Source: Bacteroidia bacterium (lineage in GTDB: Bacteria; Bacteroidota; Bacteroidia; NS11-12g; UBA955). From it: 10,947 bases of DNA. The notes below the pieces were generated by a model. That model worked only from the letters and a program-made list of their open reading frames with translations. It was not told the origin of the DNA and made no database searches. Below are positions 1 to 6,608 of the stretch, piece after piece. Location: NCBI GenBank assembly GCA_023258655.1, contig JALQWO010000045.1:1-10947 (forward strand). Direction: 5' to 3'. The position numbers were made by a program, and so were the translations under genes. The stretch's first letter is position 1; each line of letters opens with the position of its first letter.

Positions 1-66
1 TCTATTTGGTTGATGCGCGACGTGAATACAGAAAAATTCGCGGGTATTGAGTTAATTGCAGCATGA
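1..66 (+). CDS. C-terminal tail of an upstream gene (partial, unidentified)
   Basis: From base 1 a reading frame runs for 21 sense codons to a TGA at 64-66, giving a tail that ends in FAGIELIAA. Its stop overlaps the start of the next gene as ATGA, a common sign of translational coupling in an operon. A second open frame (from base 3, ending in REYRKIRGY at the TGA at 48-50) is also possible and would leave a 12-base gap. The overlap favours the first, but the piece is too short to identify a family, and the choice of frame is an inference. Confidence 0.35.
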   Translation, partial: SIWLMRDVNTEKFAGIELIAA

Positions 67-1367
67 ATTCCCTGCGGGTAAGAACCCTACCCATTCCTTT
101 GGCTTTTACAGGACTTTGTGCATTCCTCTTTGCACCGGCTGCTATCGGGCAAATCAACAATGATATTTTTAGCCTTACCCCCAAACCCTATTATAGGTTT
201 GTTGGTCAAAAAGAAACGCAAAGCAAGGCGCTAACACCCACTCAGGATACTTTCACCAATAAACCGTTCGATAGCACGTATAACGAAGAAGTACTGTCTC
301 CGGAAATGCCAGAATTTGTGGAAGATGACCGGGGTATGAGGCCAACAAAATATCAGCCCCATTGGGGATTTCTTCACTACAACAAAGACAACGAATATTT
401 GCAGCGCATCAACCCAGGTGAGACCTTTTTTGGCAATCAGTTATGGGGGTATAGCACCATGAACTTGGGTCGCTCCGATGATTATCAAGAATCCATTTCC
501 CTTTCCTTGGGCGGTTTGGTCAAATACGATTTTGGGGGATATGAATCGAAAATGCGCTTCAGCCCAATCATGCAAATCAAGTTGCAAACCAAAAAAGGCA
601 CCTTGATTGCAGGCAACCTCATTTCTCAAACCCAACACAACTTGCCTGAGCCCATGATCAACTATGACTTGGCTTTCAAACGTCCGATTGAATACGGAAC
701 GCAAGTGTTCAAACGCACCAAACATTGGGATACCGAAGCTTGGTTGGATTGGCGACAGTTGTTGGACACGCAGACTTTCCGACAAGAAATCATCTCCTTC
801 GGCACCCGAATAGAGTATCAGTTGTTTGAATCGCACAAGCATGCTTTAAATGCCAAAATGCAGGGGTATTTGATGTTGTTACACAGAGGAGGAGAGGGGT
901 TTCGATATTTTTTACCCTTGATGAATCGCGGCACCTATTCCACCGGTTTTACACTGTATTCTGATCGTAAAGAGGCCAAATATTGCAACATCCCCAAGTT
1001 TACACTCAATGCTTGGGCCTTTTACCAAAAAGACTTTTCTCCCAAATTGTCTCAGCCCATGCGCGAAGGCACAGCGATGATGGTGAATCTCGGTATCCGC
1101 CTTAATCGCAATCAGCAACTCATCTTCACTGGATATCAGGCCAACAAATTCACGACGCCCCTGGGTGCCCCCTTTTATCAATGTGTGAATGAGACCAATC
1201 CCATCTATTTCAATCCCGTCAGGAAAATCGTAGCCGCCCGCTTTATCCAGCGATTTCATTTGGTTTCCCAGCGCTTCCAACTCGAAAGCAGACTAGAACC
1301 CATCTACGATTTAGAGGATAAATATTTGTTGTATTCTTTGGGCTTGTACCTCAAATACTCGATGTGA
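63..1367 (+). CDS. Predicted outer-membrane beta-barrel protein, function unknown
   Basis: 434 residues. The N-terminus is a Sec signal peptide: basic residues (R5, R7), a hydrophobic stretch at about 9-24 and a plausible cleavage site after AIG (residue 29). The mature part has no further hydrophobic helix. It is rich in aromatic residues and in alternating polar/hydrophobic stretches, which fits an outer-membrane barrel. It ends in a strand-like YSLGLYLKYSM, although the final residue is Met rather than the usual aromatic. A central WLDWRQLLD segment followed by QEIISFGTRIEYQL resembles a pattern I associate with uncharacterised Bacteroidota barrel proteins, sometimes grouped loosely with RemB-like or capsule-associated proteins; that link is weak. 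The ATG at 63 is chosen because an in-frame stop lies at 48-50 and the signal peptide begins there. It is the only complete + strand gene and probably belongs to an operon entering from the left. Confidence 0.8.
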   Translation: MNSLRVRTLPIPLAFTGLCAFLFAPAAIGQINNDIFSLTPKPYYRFVGQKETQSKALTPTQDTFTNKPFDSTYNEEVLSPEMPEFVEDDRGMRPTKYQPHWGFLHYNKDNEYLQRINPGETFFGNQLWGYSTMNLGRSDDYQESISLSLGGLVKYDFGGYESKMRFSPIMQIKLQTKKGTLIAGNLISQTQHNLPEPMINYDLAFKRPIEYGTQVFKRTKHWDTEAWLDWRQLLDTQTFRQEIISFGTRIEYQLFESHKHALNAKMQGYLMLLHRGGEGFRYFLPLMNRGTYSTGFTLYSDRKEAKYCNIPKFTLNAWAFYQKDFSPKLSQPMREGTAMMVNLGIRLNRNQQLIFTGYQANKFTTPLGAPFYQCVNETNPIYFNPVRKIVAARFIQRFHLVSQRFQLESRLEPIYDLEDKYLLYSLGLYLKYSM

Positions 1368-1378
1368 TTTTTGCGCTT

Positions 1379-2656
1379 CTACAGGGTATAAGCCAAGCCC
1401 CATTCCATATAGTCAGCCGAAGATAAATGGGCTTTTAACCGAGCGATAGCCTGCAAACGCGGATTTATGTGATAACTCAATCCAACGCCTTCATAATAGG
1501 CCCTTTTGATGTCTTTCGGACGGTATAAGTAGAATCCTGCATCGGCCAAAATACCCCAGCGACCAAACTGCCACCGATGTCCAACAGTCAAGGCCACCTC
1601 GGTAAAATCATTCAACCCAATGGCATCCGAAGCTTCCCCAAACTTTGTGTAGGTATAGGATTTATCAAAAAAGACATTGACACCATAGCGCCATCTGTGA
1701 CCGGGTCTTTCCGTAGCGTGTTCGGCCACATAATCCAACAAGACATTGGTGAATGTGGCTCGCTGATCCAGTTCGATTTGCCTGCGACCCATCCTAAAAC
1801 CAACGCTATGCGTCCATCCAGGCTTTCCGGGAGCGCCACATACTTCATACGTAGAAGGATGTTTCCAACCACGGTTCGGACATTCGCGCAAATCGCTGAT
1901 TTCTGTGCGATGAACCCCTACGCGTTGCTTGTCGTTGTATGGCCGAAAATAACTATGCACCAAGGATTTCTTCAATCCCAAAGCCGCATAAGGTATGTTT
2001 ATCCCAAAATTGGGTTGACTCCAGTTGGCGTTGCTAAAATGCATCATGCCCAACTCAACATTGATTTTCCAAAGATGGTCAATGGTTTGCGTCTCGGGTG
2101 ATTTTCTGCCTGGCCACGCAGCCAATTCCCAGTGATGACCCAACTGCATCGTTCCATTCATCCGACTGCCAATCGCCACATTTCGAGGATTACTGATGGC
2201 ATCAAATTTCTGGGTTAAATAGCCCAAACCCATGCTAAACAGGAAGTAGCCATTGCGCCCAGATTGGGCCATCAACATCGCGCCAGATCCAATGCCATAC
2301 CCGGCAACATCACTGCCAAGGTCCATCACATTGAGGGTAAAGCCATAGGTGAGTTTGTCACGAAACGACCCTTGTCCTTCTGGGGCTTTCATGGCTGCAC
2401 GATAGCGAAAACTCAATCCTGTGACGTGTTTGTACATGGCCATCATATCGTAATGATGCGGGACCAAAAATCCCCGAAATGGCTGTACAGACCACTCTTG
2501 ACTTTGATTTACATAGGGCGGATAGGCCAACTCGGCTAAGTCCAAGGTGGTGTCTTCCGTAGAGGGAGCATTGTTTAGAGTAATCGGGGAAACACTTGCT
2601 TCCGCCGCCAGGTTTAGCAGCAACAATGCCAACAAACCGAGCGACTTGCAATTCAT
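1379..2656 (-). CDS. PagL-type acyloxyacyl hydrolase-like outer-membrane protein
   Basis: 425 residues. A signal peptide (hydrophobic residues 7-18, likely cleavage after AEA at 20) precedes a predicted barrel. Residues 206-220 read HFSNANWSQPNFGIN, which aligns with the active-site block of PagL lipid A 3-O-deacylases: His206 and Ser208 match the catalytic His and Ser, and Asn216 the oxyanion-hole Asn. The third catalytic position, Glu in Pseudomonas PagL 12 residues after Ser, is Asn220 here, so deacylase activity is uncertain. PagL is usually about 150-175 residues; this protein is far longer, with an extra N-terminal region and a C-terminal half including a Cys259/Cys273 pair and a terminal strand ending EWGLAYTL. 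If active it would trim acyl chains of lipid A in the outer membrane. It is the last gene of the exbB-exbD block, and its ATG shares a base with the exbD stop. The family call is good; the activity is not shown. Confidence 0.72.
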   Translation of the reverse strand: MNCKSLGLLALLLLNLAAEASVSPITLNNAPSTEDTTLDLAELAYPPYVNQSQEWSVQPFRGFLVPHHYDMMAMYKHVTGLSFRYRAAMKAPEGQGSFRDKLTYGFTLNVMDLGSDVAGYGIGSGAMLMAQSGRNGYFLFSMGLGYLTQKFDAISNPRNVAIGSRMNGTMQLGHHWELAAWPGRKSPETQTIDHLWKINVELGMMHFSNANWSQPNFGINIPYAALGLKKSLVHSYFRPYNDKQRVGVHRTEISDLRECPNRGWKHPSTYEVCGAPGKPGWTHSVGFRMGRRQIELDQRATFTNVLLDYVAEHATERPGHRWRYGVNVFFDKSYTYTKFGEASDAIGLNDFTEVALTVGHRWQFGRWGILADAGFYLYRPKDIKRAYYEGVGLSYHINPRLQAIARLKAHLSSADYMEWGLAYTL

Positions 2657-3102
2657 TACTTACTTGTTTTATCGGTGGCGAGCACCATTTTGATACCCAA
2701 GTTAGCACCAACCTGCATCACGTCTACCATGTCTTGTACTTTGAGATCTTTATCCAGACGCAACACAACGTTCAACAAACTCTTACCCTCATCAGAAACA
2801 CCGGCTTTTTCCTTTTCTTCCGTGAGGATGTCGTCCAAATCATCAAAAGCCACACGGTCTTGTTCAATGTAGATTCCCAATTCCTCGTTCTCAGTGCCTT
2901 TGTTTTCAATGCGCACTGTCAATGGCAAAGTTTTGGTTTCCATTTGTGTAGTGGTTGACGCCTTGGGCAACATGATGTTGATCACATTGGGGTTGGCGAG
3001 GGTACTTGCAATCAAGAAAAACAACATCAAGAAAAACATGATGTCGTTCATGGACGAAGCTTCCACTTCGGCTTCTTCGCGTCTACGTCTGCCTACTCTC
3101 AT
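2656..3102 (-). CDS. exbD: ExbD/TolR-family biopolymer transport protein
   Basis: 148 residues, the normal length. A basic cytoplasmic N-terminus (residues 2-8) is followed by the family's hallmark ASSMNDIMFFLMLFFLIAST. This is a single membrane helix at about 19-37 with Asp20 at its cytoplasmic end, the residue equivalent to E. coli ExbD Asp25 that takes part in proton transfer. The LP at 45-46 just after the helix is also typical. The rest is a periplasmic domain (about 50-145) of the kind that contacts TonB or TolA. With ExbB it forms the inner-membrane motor that uses the proton motive force to energise outer-membrane transport. It lies 11 bases downstream of exbB, and its TAA overlaps the next gene's ATG as TAATG. 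No tonB and no second exbD follow in this window, so the partner protein is unknown; a TolR-like role cannot be excluded. Confidence 0.93.
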   Translation of the reverse strand: MRVGRRRREEAEVEASSMNDIMFFLMLFFLIASTLANPNVINIMLPKASTTTQMETKTLPLTVRIENKGTENEELGIYIEQDRVAFDDLDDILTEEKEKAGVSDEGKSLLNVVLRLDKDLKVQDMVDVMQVGANLGIKMVLATDKTSK

Positions 3103-3113
3103 GGCTCAACAGA

Positions 3114-3821
3114 TTAGTGGTTAGACTTGTTAAGTACTTCCAAGAAACTCAAACTTTGCTCCTGAAGACGCTCGGCAAAACGATCCACTTTACGCACGAA
3201 CAATTGATATCCAATGAAAGAGATGATACCCACCAACAGACCGGCAAAACTCGTTACCATTTTGATGTACAAACCTTCTGAAATACCCCCGATTTCCAAT
3301 CCGTTGGTTTGGGCGATCGTATAGAAAATGTTGATTACACCCCAAATTGTTCCCACGAATCCCAACATCGGTGCGATACGGGCGATCAAACTCAAATAAC
3401 CCAGGTTCCCTTCCATGGCACTCAACTCCACATTGGCTCGGGTTTCCATGGCACTTTCAATCTCACGCATGTTGCTACCCAAAAAATTCAACCCTGTTGC
3501 CATCACCTGGCCTTGGGCCGTATTGGTACGCTGACAATAAGCCAATGCTGCATCCGGACGATTTTCTTTCAAGTTGTCTTTGATAACACTCACCAAGTTG
3601 TGGTCAATTTTGGTGCGCTGGTTGATGTATATGAATCGCTCAACAATGAAATAGATGGCAATCAACATACACAATGCCAGAAAAATCATCACCACACCAC
3701 CTTTGGTCATGATTTCCAAAACGGGCGCAGAAACGTGTTCCGTGGCTTTGGCCGCAGTGGTGGCGGCAGCAGAATCTGGCGGCATTGCCGCTTGAAGCAG
3801 GGTGAATGCTATTGATAACAT
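3114..3821 (-). CDS. exbB: MotA/TolQ/ExbB-family proton channel protein
   Basis: 235 residues. The N-terminus is a short hydrophobic stretch and an Ala-rich periplasmic segment (residues 11-32), an extension often seen in Bacteroidota ExbB. Three membrane helices follow at about 41-61, 142-168 and 187-208. TM2 carries the conserved IAPMLGFVGTIWGVINIF block with Thr158, and TM3 has the SEGLYIKMVTSFAGLLVGI signature with Thr190; these polar residues line the proton path in this family. The cytoplasmic loop is at about 65-140. ExbB pentamers surround an ExbD dimer to form the energising motor for TonB-dependent transport. It is the first gene of a three-gene unit (exbB, exbD, PagL-like) and follows directly after the terminator of the purD-DUF502 unit, so it probably has its own promoter in the 74-base gap. 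ExbB and TolQ cannot be told apart with certainty from sequence alone. Confidence 0.93.
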   Translation of the reverse strand: MLSIAFTLLQAAMPPDSAAATTAAKATEHVSAPVLEIMTKGGVVMIFLALCMLIAIYFIVERFIYINQRTKIDHNLVSVIKDNLKENRPDAALAYCQRTNTAQGQVMATGLNFLGSNMREIESAMETRANVELSAMEGNLGYLSLIARIAPMLGFVGTIWGVINIFYTIAQTNGLEIGGISEGLYIKMVTSFAGLLVGIISFIGYQLFVRKVDRFAERLQEQSLSFLEVLNKSNH

Positions 3822-3845
3822 AGATTGCGAATTAAAGCGTTAAAT

Positions 3846-3873
3846 CAAGACTATAACGCGATATCAATCCAAA
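3846..3873 (-). promoter_or_regulatory. Candidate promoter of exbB-exbD-PagL-like unit
   Basis: On the minus strand TAGTCTTG (3853-3846) matches the Bacteroidota -7 consensus TAnnTTTG at all but one base, with TTTG (3873-3870) 16 bases upstream as a possible -33 element. The spacing is slightly shorter than usual. The start point would give a leader of about 20 bases before exbB. The -33 part lies in the T-tract of the preceding terminator. This is inference from motif match and position only. Confidence 0.3.
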
Positions 3874-3895
3874 AATTATCCCCAGCCACCGGGGA
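3871..3895 (-). terminator. Intrinsic terminator after the DUF502 gene
   Basis: Immediately after the TAG stop of the DUF502 gene, the minus strand reads TCCCC, a 7-base loop GGTGGCT, GGGGA, then TAATTTTT. The result is a GC-rich 5-bp stem, extendable by a G-T pair, followed within a few bases by a run of five T. Both position and structure fit a rho-independent terminator that ends the purD-DUF502 transcript. Confidence 0.75.
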
Positions 3896-4510
3896 CTATC
3901 TCAAGTTGGTGGCACCTCCACTCAAAACAAATTTGGTCACATCACCACTTTCTTGATCAATCCTACGCACACGACTTTTTTCAACCACAGTGGTTTCGCC
4001 CGAAAGCGTGTAGCTGTAGGGCAAGTATACAGCACAACAATTCGGCAAGCCCACAGAGCCCATGTCTTCCTGGGTCAGGAATCCAATTTTGTAGACACCC
4101 TCTGAAATTTCTACCACCACGGGTTTGGTGAATTTCTTTTTCTCCCCCACGAAGGCCTCGGTCATGTCTTTTGTAGTACCAAAGATGAAATTCAAACCCG
4201 GTGCTTTTTCGATGATTCCTTCAAAAAATCCCATGATTTGCTGGGCTATCACACCCTTGGTAAAAAACCCAATCACGGCAATCGCCAACAAACCCGAAGT
4301 TCCATACAGAAAAATCGCTCCAACAGAAAGCTGGTCCAGATACAAATACTTGCCGATACCCTTGAGAAGCCAACCCAAAATACCCACGGTAATTGCCACA
4401 GGTAACACAACCAGCAGGCCGCGTAGAAAATAACTGATAAACAACTGTCCCGGTGTTTTCAATCGCGATTTAATCAACTGATCGTATGGTGTAAATTGCG
4501 TTTTCGACAT
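3896..4510 (-). CDS. DUF502 family inner-membrane protein
   Basis: 204 residues, the usual size for this family. After a short cytoplasmic N-terminus, two membrane helices lie at about 27-48 and 64-84. Between helix 2 and the C-terminal domain is the family's conserved segment, here EKAPGLNFIFGTTKDMTEAF (101-120). A soluble beta-rich domain follows, with PVVVEI (130-135), KIGFLTQED (141-149) and a VYLPYSYTLSGETTVVEKSR block (161-180) that matches the place of the usual VxxPTxPNPTSG motif. The canonical PTTPNP is not kept; YSYTLSG replaces it. The biochemical role of DUF502 proteins is not established to my knowledge, so I assign none. The gene starts 12 bases after purD, with which it is probably co-transcribed, and ends in a strong terminator. 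Confidence 0.85.
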   Translation of the reverse strand: MSKTQFTPYDQLIKSRLKTPGQLFISYFLRGLLVVLPVAITVGILGWLLKGIGKYLYLDQLSVGAIFLYGTSGLLAIAVIGFFTKGVIAQQIMGFFEGIIEKAPGLNFIFGTTKDMTEAFVGEKKKFTKPVVVEISEGVYKIGFLTQEDMGSVGLPNCCAVYLPYSYTLSGETTVVEKSRVRRIDQESGDVTKFVLSGGATNLR

Positions 4511-4522
4511 ATCTATAATGAC

Positions 4523-5821
4523 TTAAGGCGTTTTAAAATTCAACAAATCCAGTCCAATGTCTGTTCGATTGAATTTGCCATCGAACTCAATTTGTTTGGC
4601 CAATGTGTTAGACCTCGACAAAGCCGATGGAATGTCTTCACCCAATGACGTTACCGCAATAACGCGACCTCCATTGGTAACGATCTTTTCTCCGTCTTGC
4701 TTGGTTCCCGCTTGAAACAACCACTGATTTTCACCCAAATTCTCTGGAAAAACAATGGTTTTCCCTTTCTCAATATCTCCCGGATATCCGCCAGAGACCA
4801 AGAAAATGGTTGCCGCTGTGCGTGAATCCAAGGATACACCGATCTCGCCCAAATTGCCGTTAGCCATCGCCTCCAAAAGATCCAACATCGGCGTTTTCAA
4901 TCGCGGGAAAATGGCCTCCGTTTCAGGATCTCCCATTCTCACATTGTACTCAATCACAAAAGGATCCCCGTTTACATTCATCAATCCCACAAACAAAAAC
5001 CCTTTGTATGGATGTCCCTCTTTCACGAGACCATCATATGTGGGTTTCATGATCCGGTCAACCACTTTTTGCATAAACGCATCATCCGCAAACGGTACTG
5101 GAGAAATCGCTCCCATACCCCCCGTGTTGGGTCCCTCATCGTTGTCGAAAATTCGCTTGTAGTCCTTGGCCGATGCGAGCACTTGCCAATCTTTGCCATC
5201 GCTGATACCAAACACACTCAATTCAATGCCCTTCAAAAACTCCTCTATCACCACCACTTCCCCCGCTTTGCCGAATTTCGACCCATCGGTCATGGTACGC
5301 AACGTTTCCATCGCTTCATCAAAAGATGGTGTAATGATAACACCTTTTCCCGCTGCCAATCCATCGGCTTTCAACACATAGGGAGGCTCCAGTGTTTTCA
5401 TAAATTCAGCAGCGGCATCCAATTGGTTCAACTGGAACGACTGATACCGTGCTGTTGGAATGCCATGGCGACCCATGAACGCCTTGGAAAAATCTTTCGA
5501 CCCCTCCAGCTGTGCACACCAATGACTTGGACCGGCAACTTTGATTTCCAATCCATCTTCGAAAGCTTTGGCTTCTATAAAATCGCTGATGCCCGCGACA
5601 AGAGGATCCTCATTGCCAGGAACCACCAAATTGATTTGATTGTCCTTGCAGAAATTGTATACCGCGGAAACATCCGTAGGGCTCAAGTTTACATTCGTCC
5701 CAAATTGCGAAGTGCCCGCATTTCCAGGGGCGATAAACAAGTTTTTCAAACGCTCACTCTGGGCCATTTTCATGGCAAAAGCGTGCTCGCGACCTCCTGA
5801 ACCTAATAGCAATACATTCAC
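4523..5821 (-). CDS. purD: Phosphoribosylamine--glycine ligase (GAR synthetase)
   Basis: 432 residues from the GTG at 5821. It catalyses the second step of de novo purine synthesis: phosphoribosylamine, glycine and ATP give glycinamide ribonucleotide, ADP and phosphate, in the cytoplasm. The domains are in order: N-terminal NVLLLGSGGREHA (2-14), the ATP-grasp lid with KADGLAAGKGV (151-161), PNTGGMGAISP (231-241), the metal/ATP site EYNVRMGDPETEA (291-303), and the C-terminal PurD domain. I chose GTG 5821 because PurD proteins normally begin MxVLLLGSGGREHA. The longer frame, from a GTG at 5854, would add 11 residues encoded across the promoter element and the T-rich part of a terminator. A perfect TAnnTTTG element ends 5 bases before this start, suggesting a leaderless mRNA. 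No other pur gene is nearby. The DUF502 gene follows after 12 bases. Confidence 0.96.
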   Translation of the reverse strand: MNVLLLGSGGREHAFAMKMAQSERLKNLFIAPGNAGTSQFGTNVNLSPTDVSAVYNFCKDNQINLVVPGNEDPLVAGISDFIEAKAFEDGLEIKVAGPSHWCAQLEGSKDFSKAFMGRHGIPTARYQSFQLNQLDAAAEFMKTLEPPYVLKADGLAAGKGVIITPSFDEAMETLRTMTDGSKFGKAGEVVVIEEFLKGIELSVFGISDGKDWQVLASAKDYKRIFDNDEGPNTGGMGAISPVPFADDAFMQKVVDRIMKPTYDGLVKEGHPYKGFLFVGLMNVNGDPFVIEYNVRMGDPETEAIFPRLKTPMLDLLEAMANGNLGEIGVSLDSRTAATIFLVSGGYPGDIEKGKTIVFPENLGENQWLFQAGTKQDGEKIVTNGGRVIAVTSLGEDIPSALSRSNTLAKQIEFDGKFNRTDIGLDLLNFKTP

Positions 5822-5825
5822 AAAA

Positions 5826-5833
5826 CAAAGATA
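5826..5833 (-). promoter_or_regulatory. Candidate -7 promoter element of purD
   Basis: The minus strand reads TATCTTTG, a perfect match to the Bacteroidota -7 consensus TAnnTTTG, ending 5 bases before the purD GTG. With the usual distance from this element, transcription would start at or next to the start codon. I see no good TTG at the expected -33 distance; the nearest TTTG motifs are 11 and 29 bases upstream, so the promoter is only half supported. Confidence 0.45.
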
Positions 5834-5840
5834 CCCAATT

Positions 5841-5877
5841 CCCCCAAAACACACACCGAATCCAAAGGCAGATTCGG
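5841..5877 (-). terminator. Hairpin terminator after rsmE
   Basis: A perfect 7-bp inverted repeat, CCGAATC (5856-5862) and GATTCGG (5871-5877) with an 8-base loop, lies 17 bases after the rsmE stop. On the minus strand it is followed by TGTGTGTTTT, which is T-rich but broken by G. It fits a moderate intrinsic terminator of the rfbB-cysS-rsmE unit. The interrupted T-tract lowers confidence. A regulatory hairpin upstream of purD is possible but less likely, because the candidate purD start point lies downstream of it. Confidence 0.55.
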
Positions 5878-5894
5878 CCTCCTTTTACCCACAT

Positions 5895-6581
5895 TTATCG
5901 CAAACGTAGTGCTGCAGAAATGGCCACCATGGCGGTTTCAGTACGCAATATTTGTGTACCCAAATCGATGGGGGAACAGCCTGCTTCTTGTGCAACTGTC
6001 AACTCACGCAGTGAAAAATCCCCTTCCGGACCAATGAAGATACTCGCTGGCAAACAGATCTCAGAAACACCCACTTTATTGGCATCGCCGCAATAGGCAA
6101 TGTAATTATTGACCTGCTGATTTCTGGCTATCGCCTCCACCAAACTGCACTGCTCAATGACAGGTAACCAAGCTCCATGACTCTGCTTCATCGCTGATAT
6201 GGCCACCTTCTGCATCCTCAACAAGTTTACCTTGCCGCGCTCTCCATTGTCGGATGGAAAAAACACCACCGAACTCACGCCCAATTCCGTACACTTTTCC
6301 AACGCCCATTCCATGCGGTCCCCTGATTTTAGGATCGCCACACACACATTGATTTCTGCGGGTTTTGCTATTTCCTCGCGATGCACGATCTGTGCTTGAA
6401 ATCCTTGCTTATTTCCCTGGCTGATGACGCCTCGAAAACGATGTCCCTTACCATCCGTAAAGTAAATTTCATCTCCAACAGCATACCGCAACACCTGTAA
6501 AACATGCTTGGCTTCTGTATCGTCGAACTGGGCTATTTCACCACTTATGTGATTACAGTAAAAGGTGAAGTGTCCCGGCAT
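5895..6581 (-). CDS. rsmE: 16S rRNA (uracil1498-N3)-methyltransferase RsmE
   Basis: 228 residues, slightly shorter than the E. coli protein. It transfers a methyl group from S-adenosylmethionine to N3 of U1498 in helix 44 of 16S rRNA, acting on the 30S subunit. The N-terminal PUA-like RNA-binding domain covers about residues 1-70, with HVLQVLR (26-32). The C-terminal SPOUT domain shows the family's signatures: ILKSGDRMEWALEKCTELGV (83-102), AMKQSHGAWLPVI (130-142), IFIGPEGDFS (181-190) and the trefoil-knot cofactor loop LGTQILRTETA (207-217). All key blocks are intact. The ATG at 6581 gives the expected N-terminus. It follows cysS after an AT-only gap of 27 bases and ends upstream of a hairpin terminator, so it is probably the last gene of the rfbB-cysS-rsmE transcript. 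Confidence 0.95.
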   Translation of the reverse strand: MPGHFTFYCNHISGEIAQFDDTEAKHVLQVLRYAVGDEIYFTDGKGHRFRGVISQGNKQGFQAQIVHREEIAKPAEINVCVAILKSGDRMEWALEKCTELGVSSVVFFPSDNGERGKVNLLRMQKVAISAMKQSHGAWLPVIEQCSLVEAIARNQQVNNYIAYCGDANKVGVSEICLPASIFIGPEGDFSLRELTVAQEAGCSPIDLGTQILRTETAMVAISAALRLR

Positions 6582-6585
6582 AAAA

Positions 6586-6600
6586 TATTATTAAATAATA
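6586..6600. repeat. AT-only perfect inverted repeat between cysS and rsmE
   Basis: TATTATT and AATAATA are exact reverse complements around a single central A, inside a 27-base gap made almost entirely of A and T. As RNA it would form at most a weak six-pair AU stem. It may only reflect the A/T-rich sequence that Bacteroidota favour before start codons. Confidence 0.5.
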
Positions 6601-6608
6601 AAATAGAT

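Noticed and set aside
441..1280. Long open frames on the minus strand opposite the barrel gene.
   Set aside because: They mirror the codons of the + strand gene, show no recognisable domain, and lack the signal peptide and strand pattern seen on the + strand.
5012..5800. A 262-codon open frame on the + strand opposite purD.
   Set aside because: purD is unmistakable on the other strand. The antisense translation is His/Arg/Phe-rich without any family motif, as expected of a shadow frame.
5822..5854. A longer purD from GTG 5854, adding MCFGGIGYLCF.
   Set aside because: The extra residues do not fit the PurD N-terminus, and the DNA there holds a promoter-like element and the T-rich part of a terminator.
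5878..5886. On the minus strand AAAAGGAGG, a perfect Shine-Dalgarno-like sequence, between rsmE and purD, with a 15-codon TTG-started frame ending at the purD GTG.
   Set aside because: No ATG or GTG lies at a proper distance from it, the tiny frame runs through the terminator hairpin, and Bacteroidota make little use of such sites. Chance is the simpler reading.
6582..6608. AT-only inverted repeat between cysS and rsmE considered as a terminator.
   Set aside because: The stem has no G or C and a minimal loop, so it would be too weak; the gap is more likely an A/T-rich start region.
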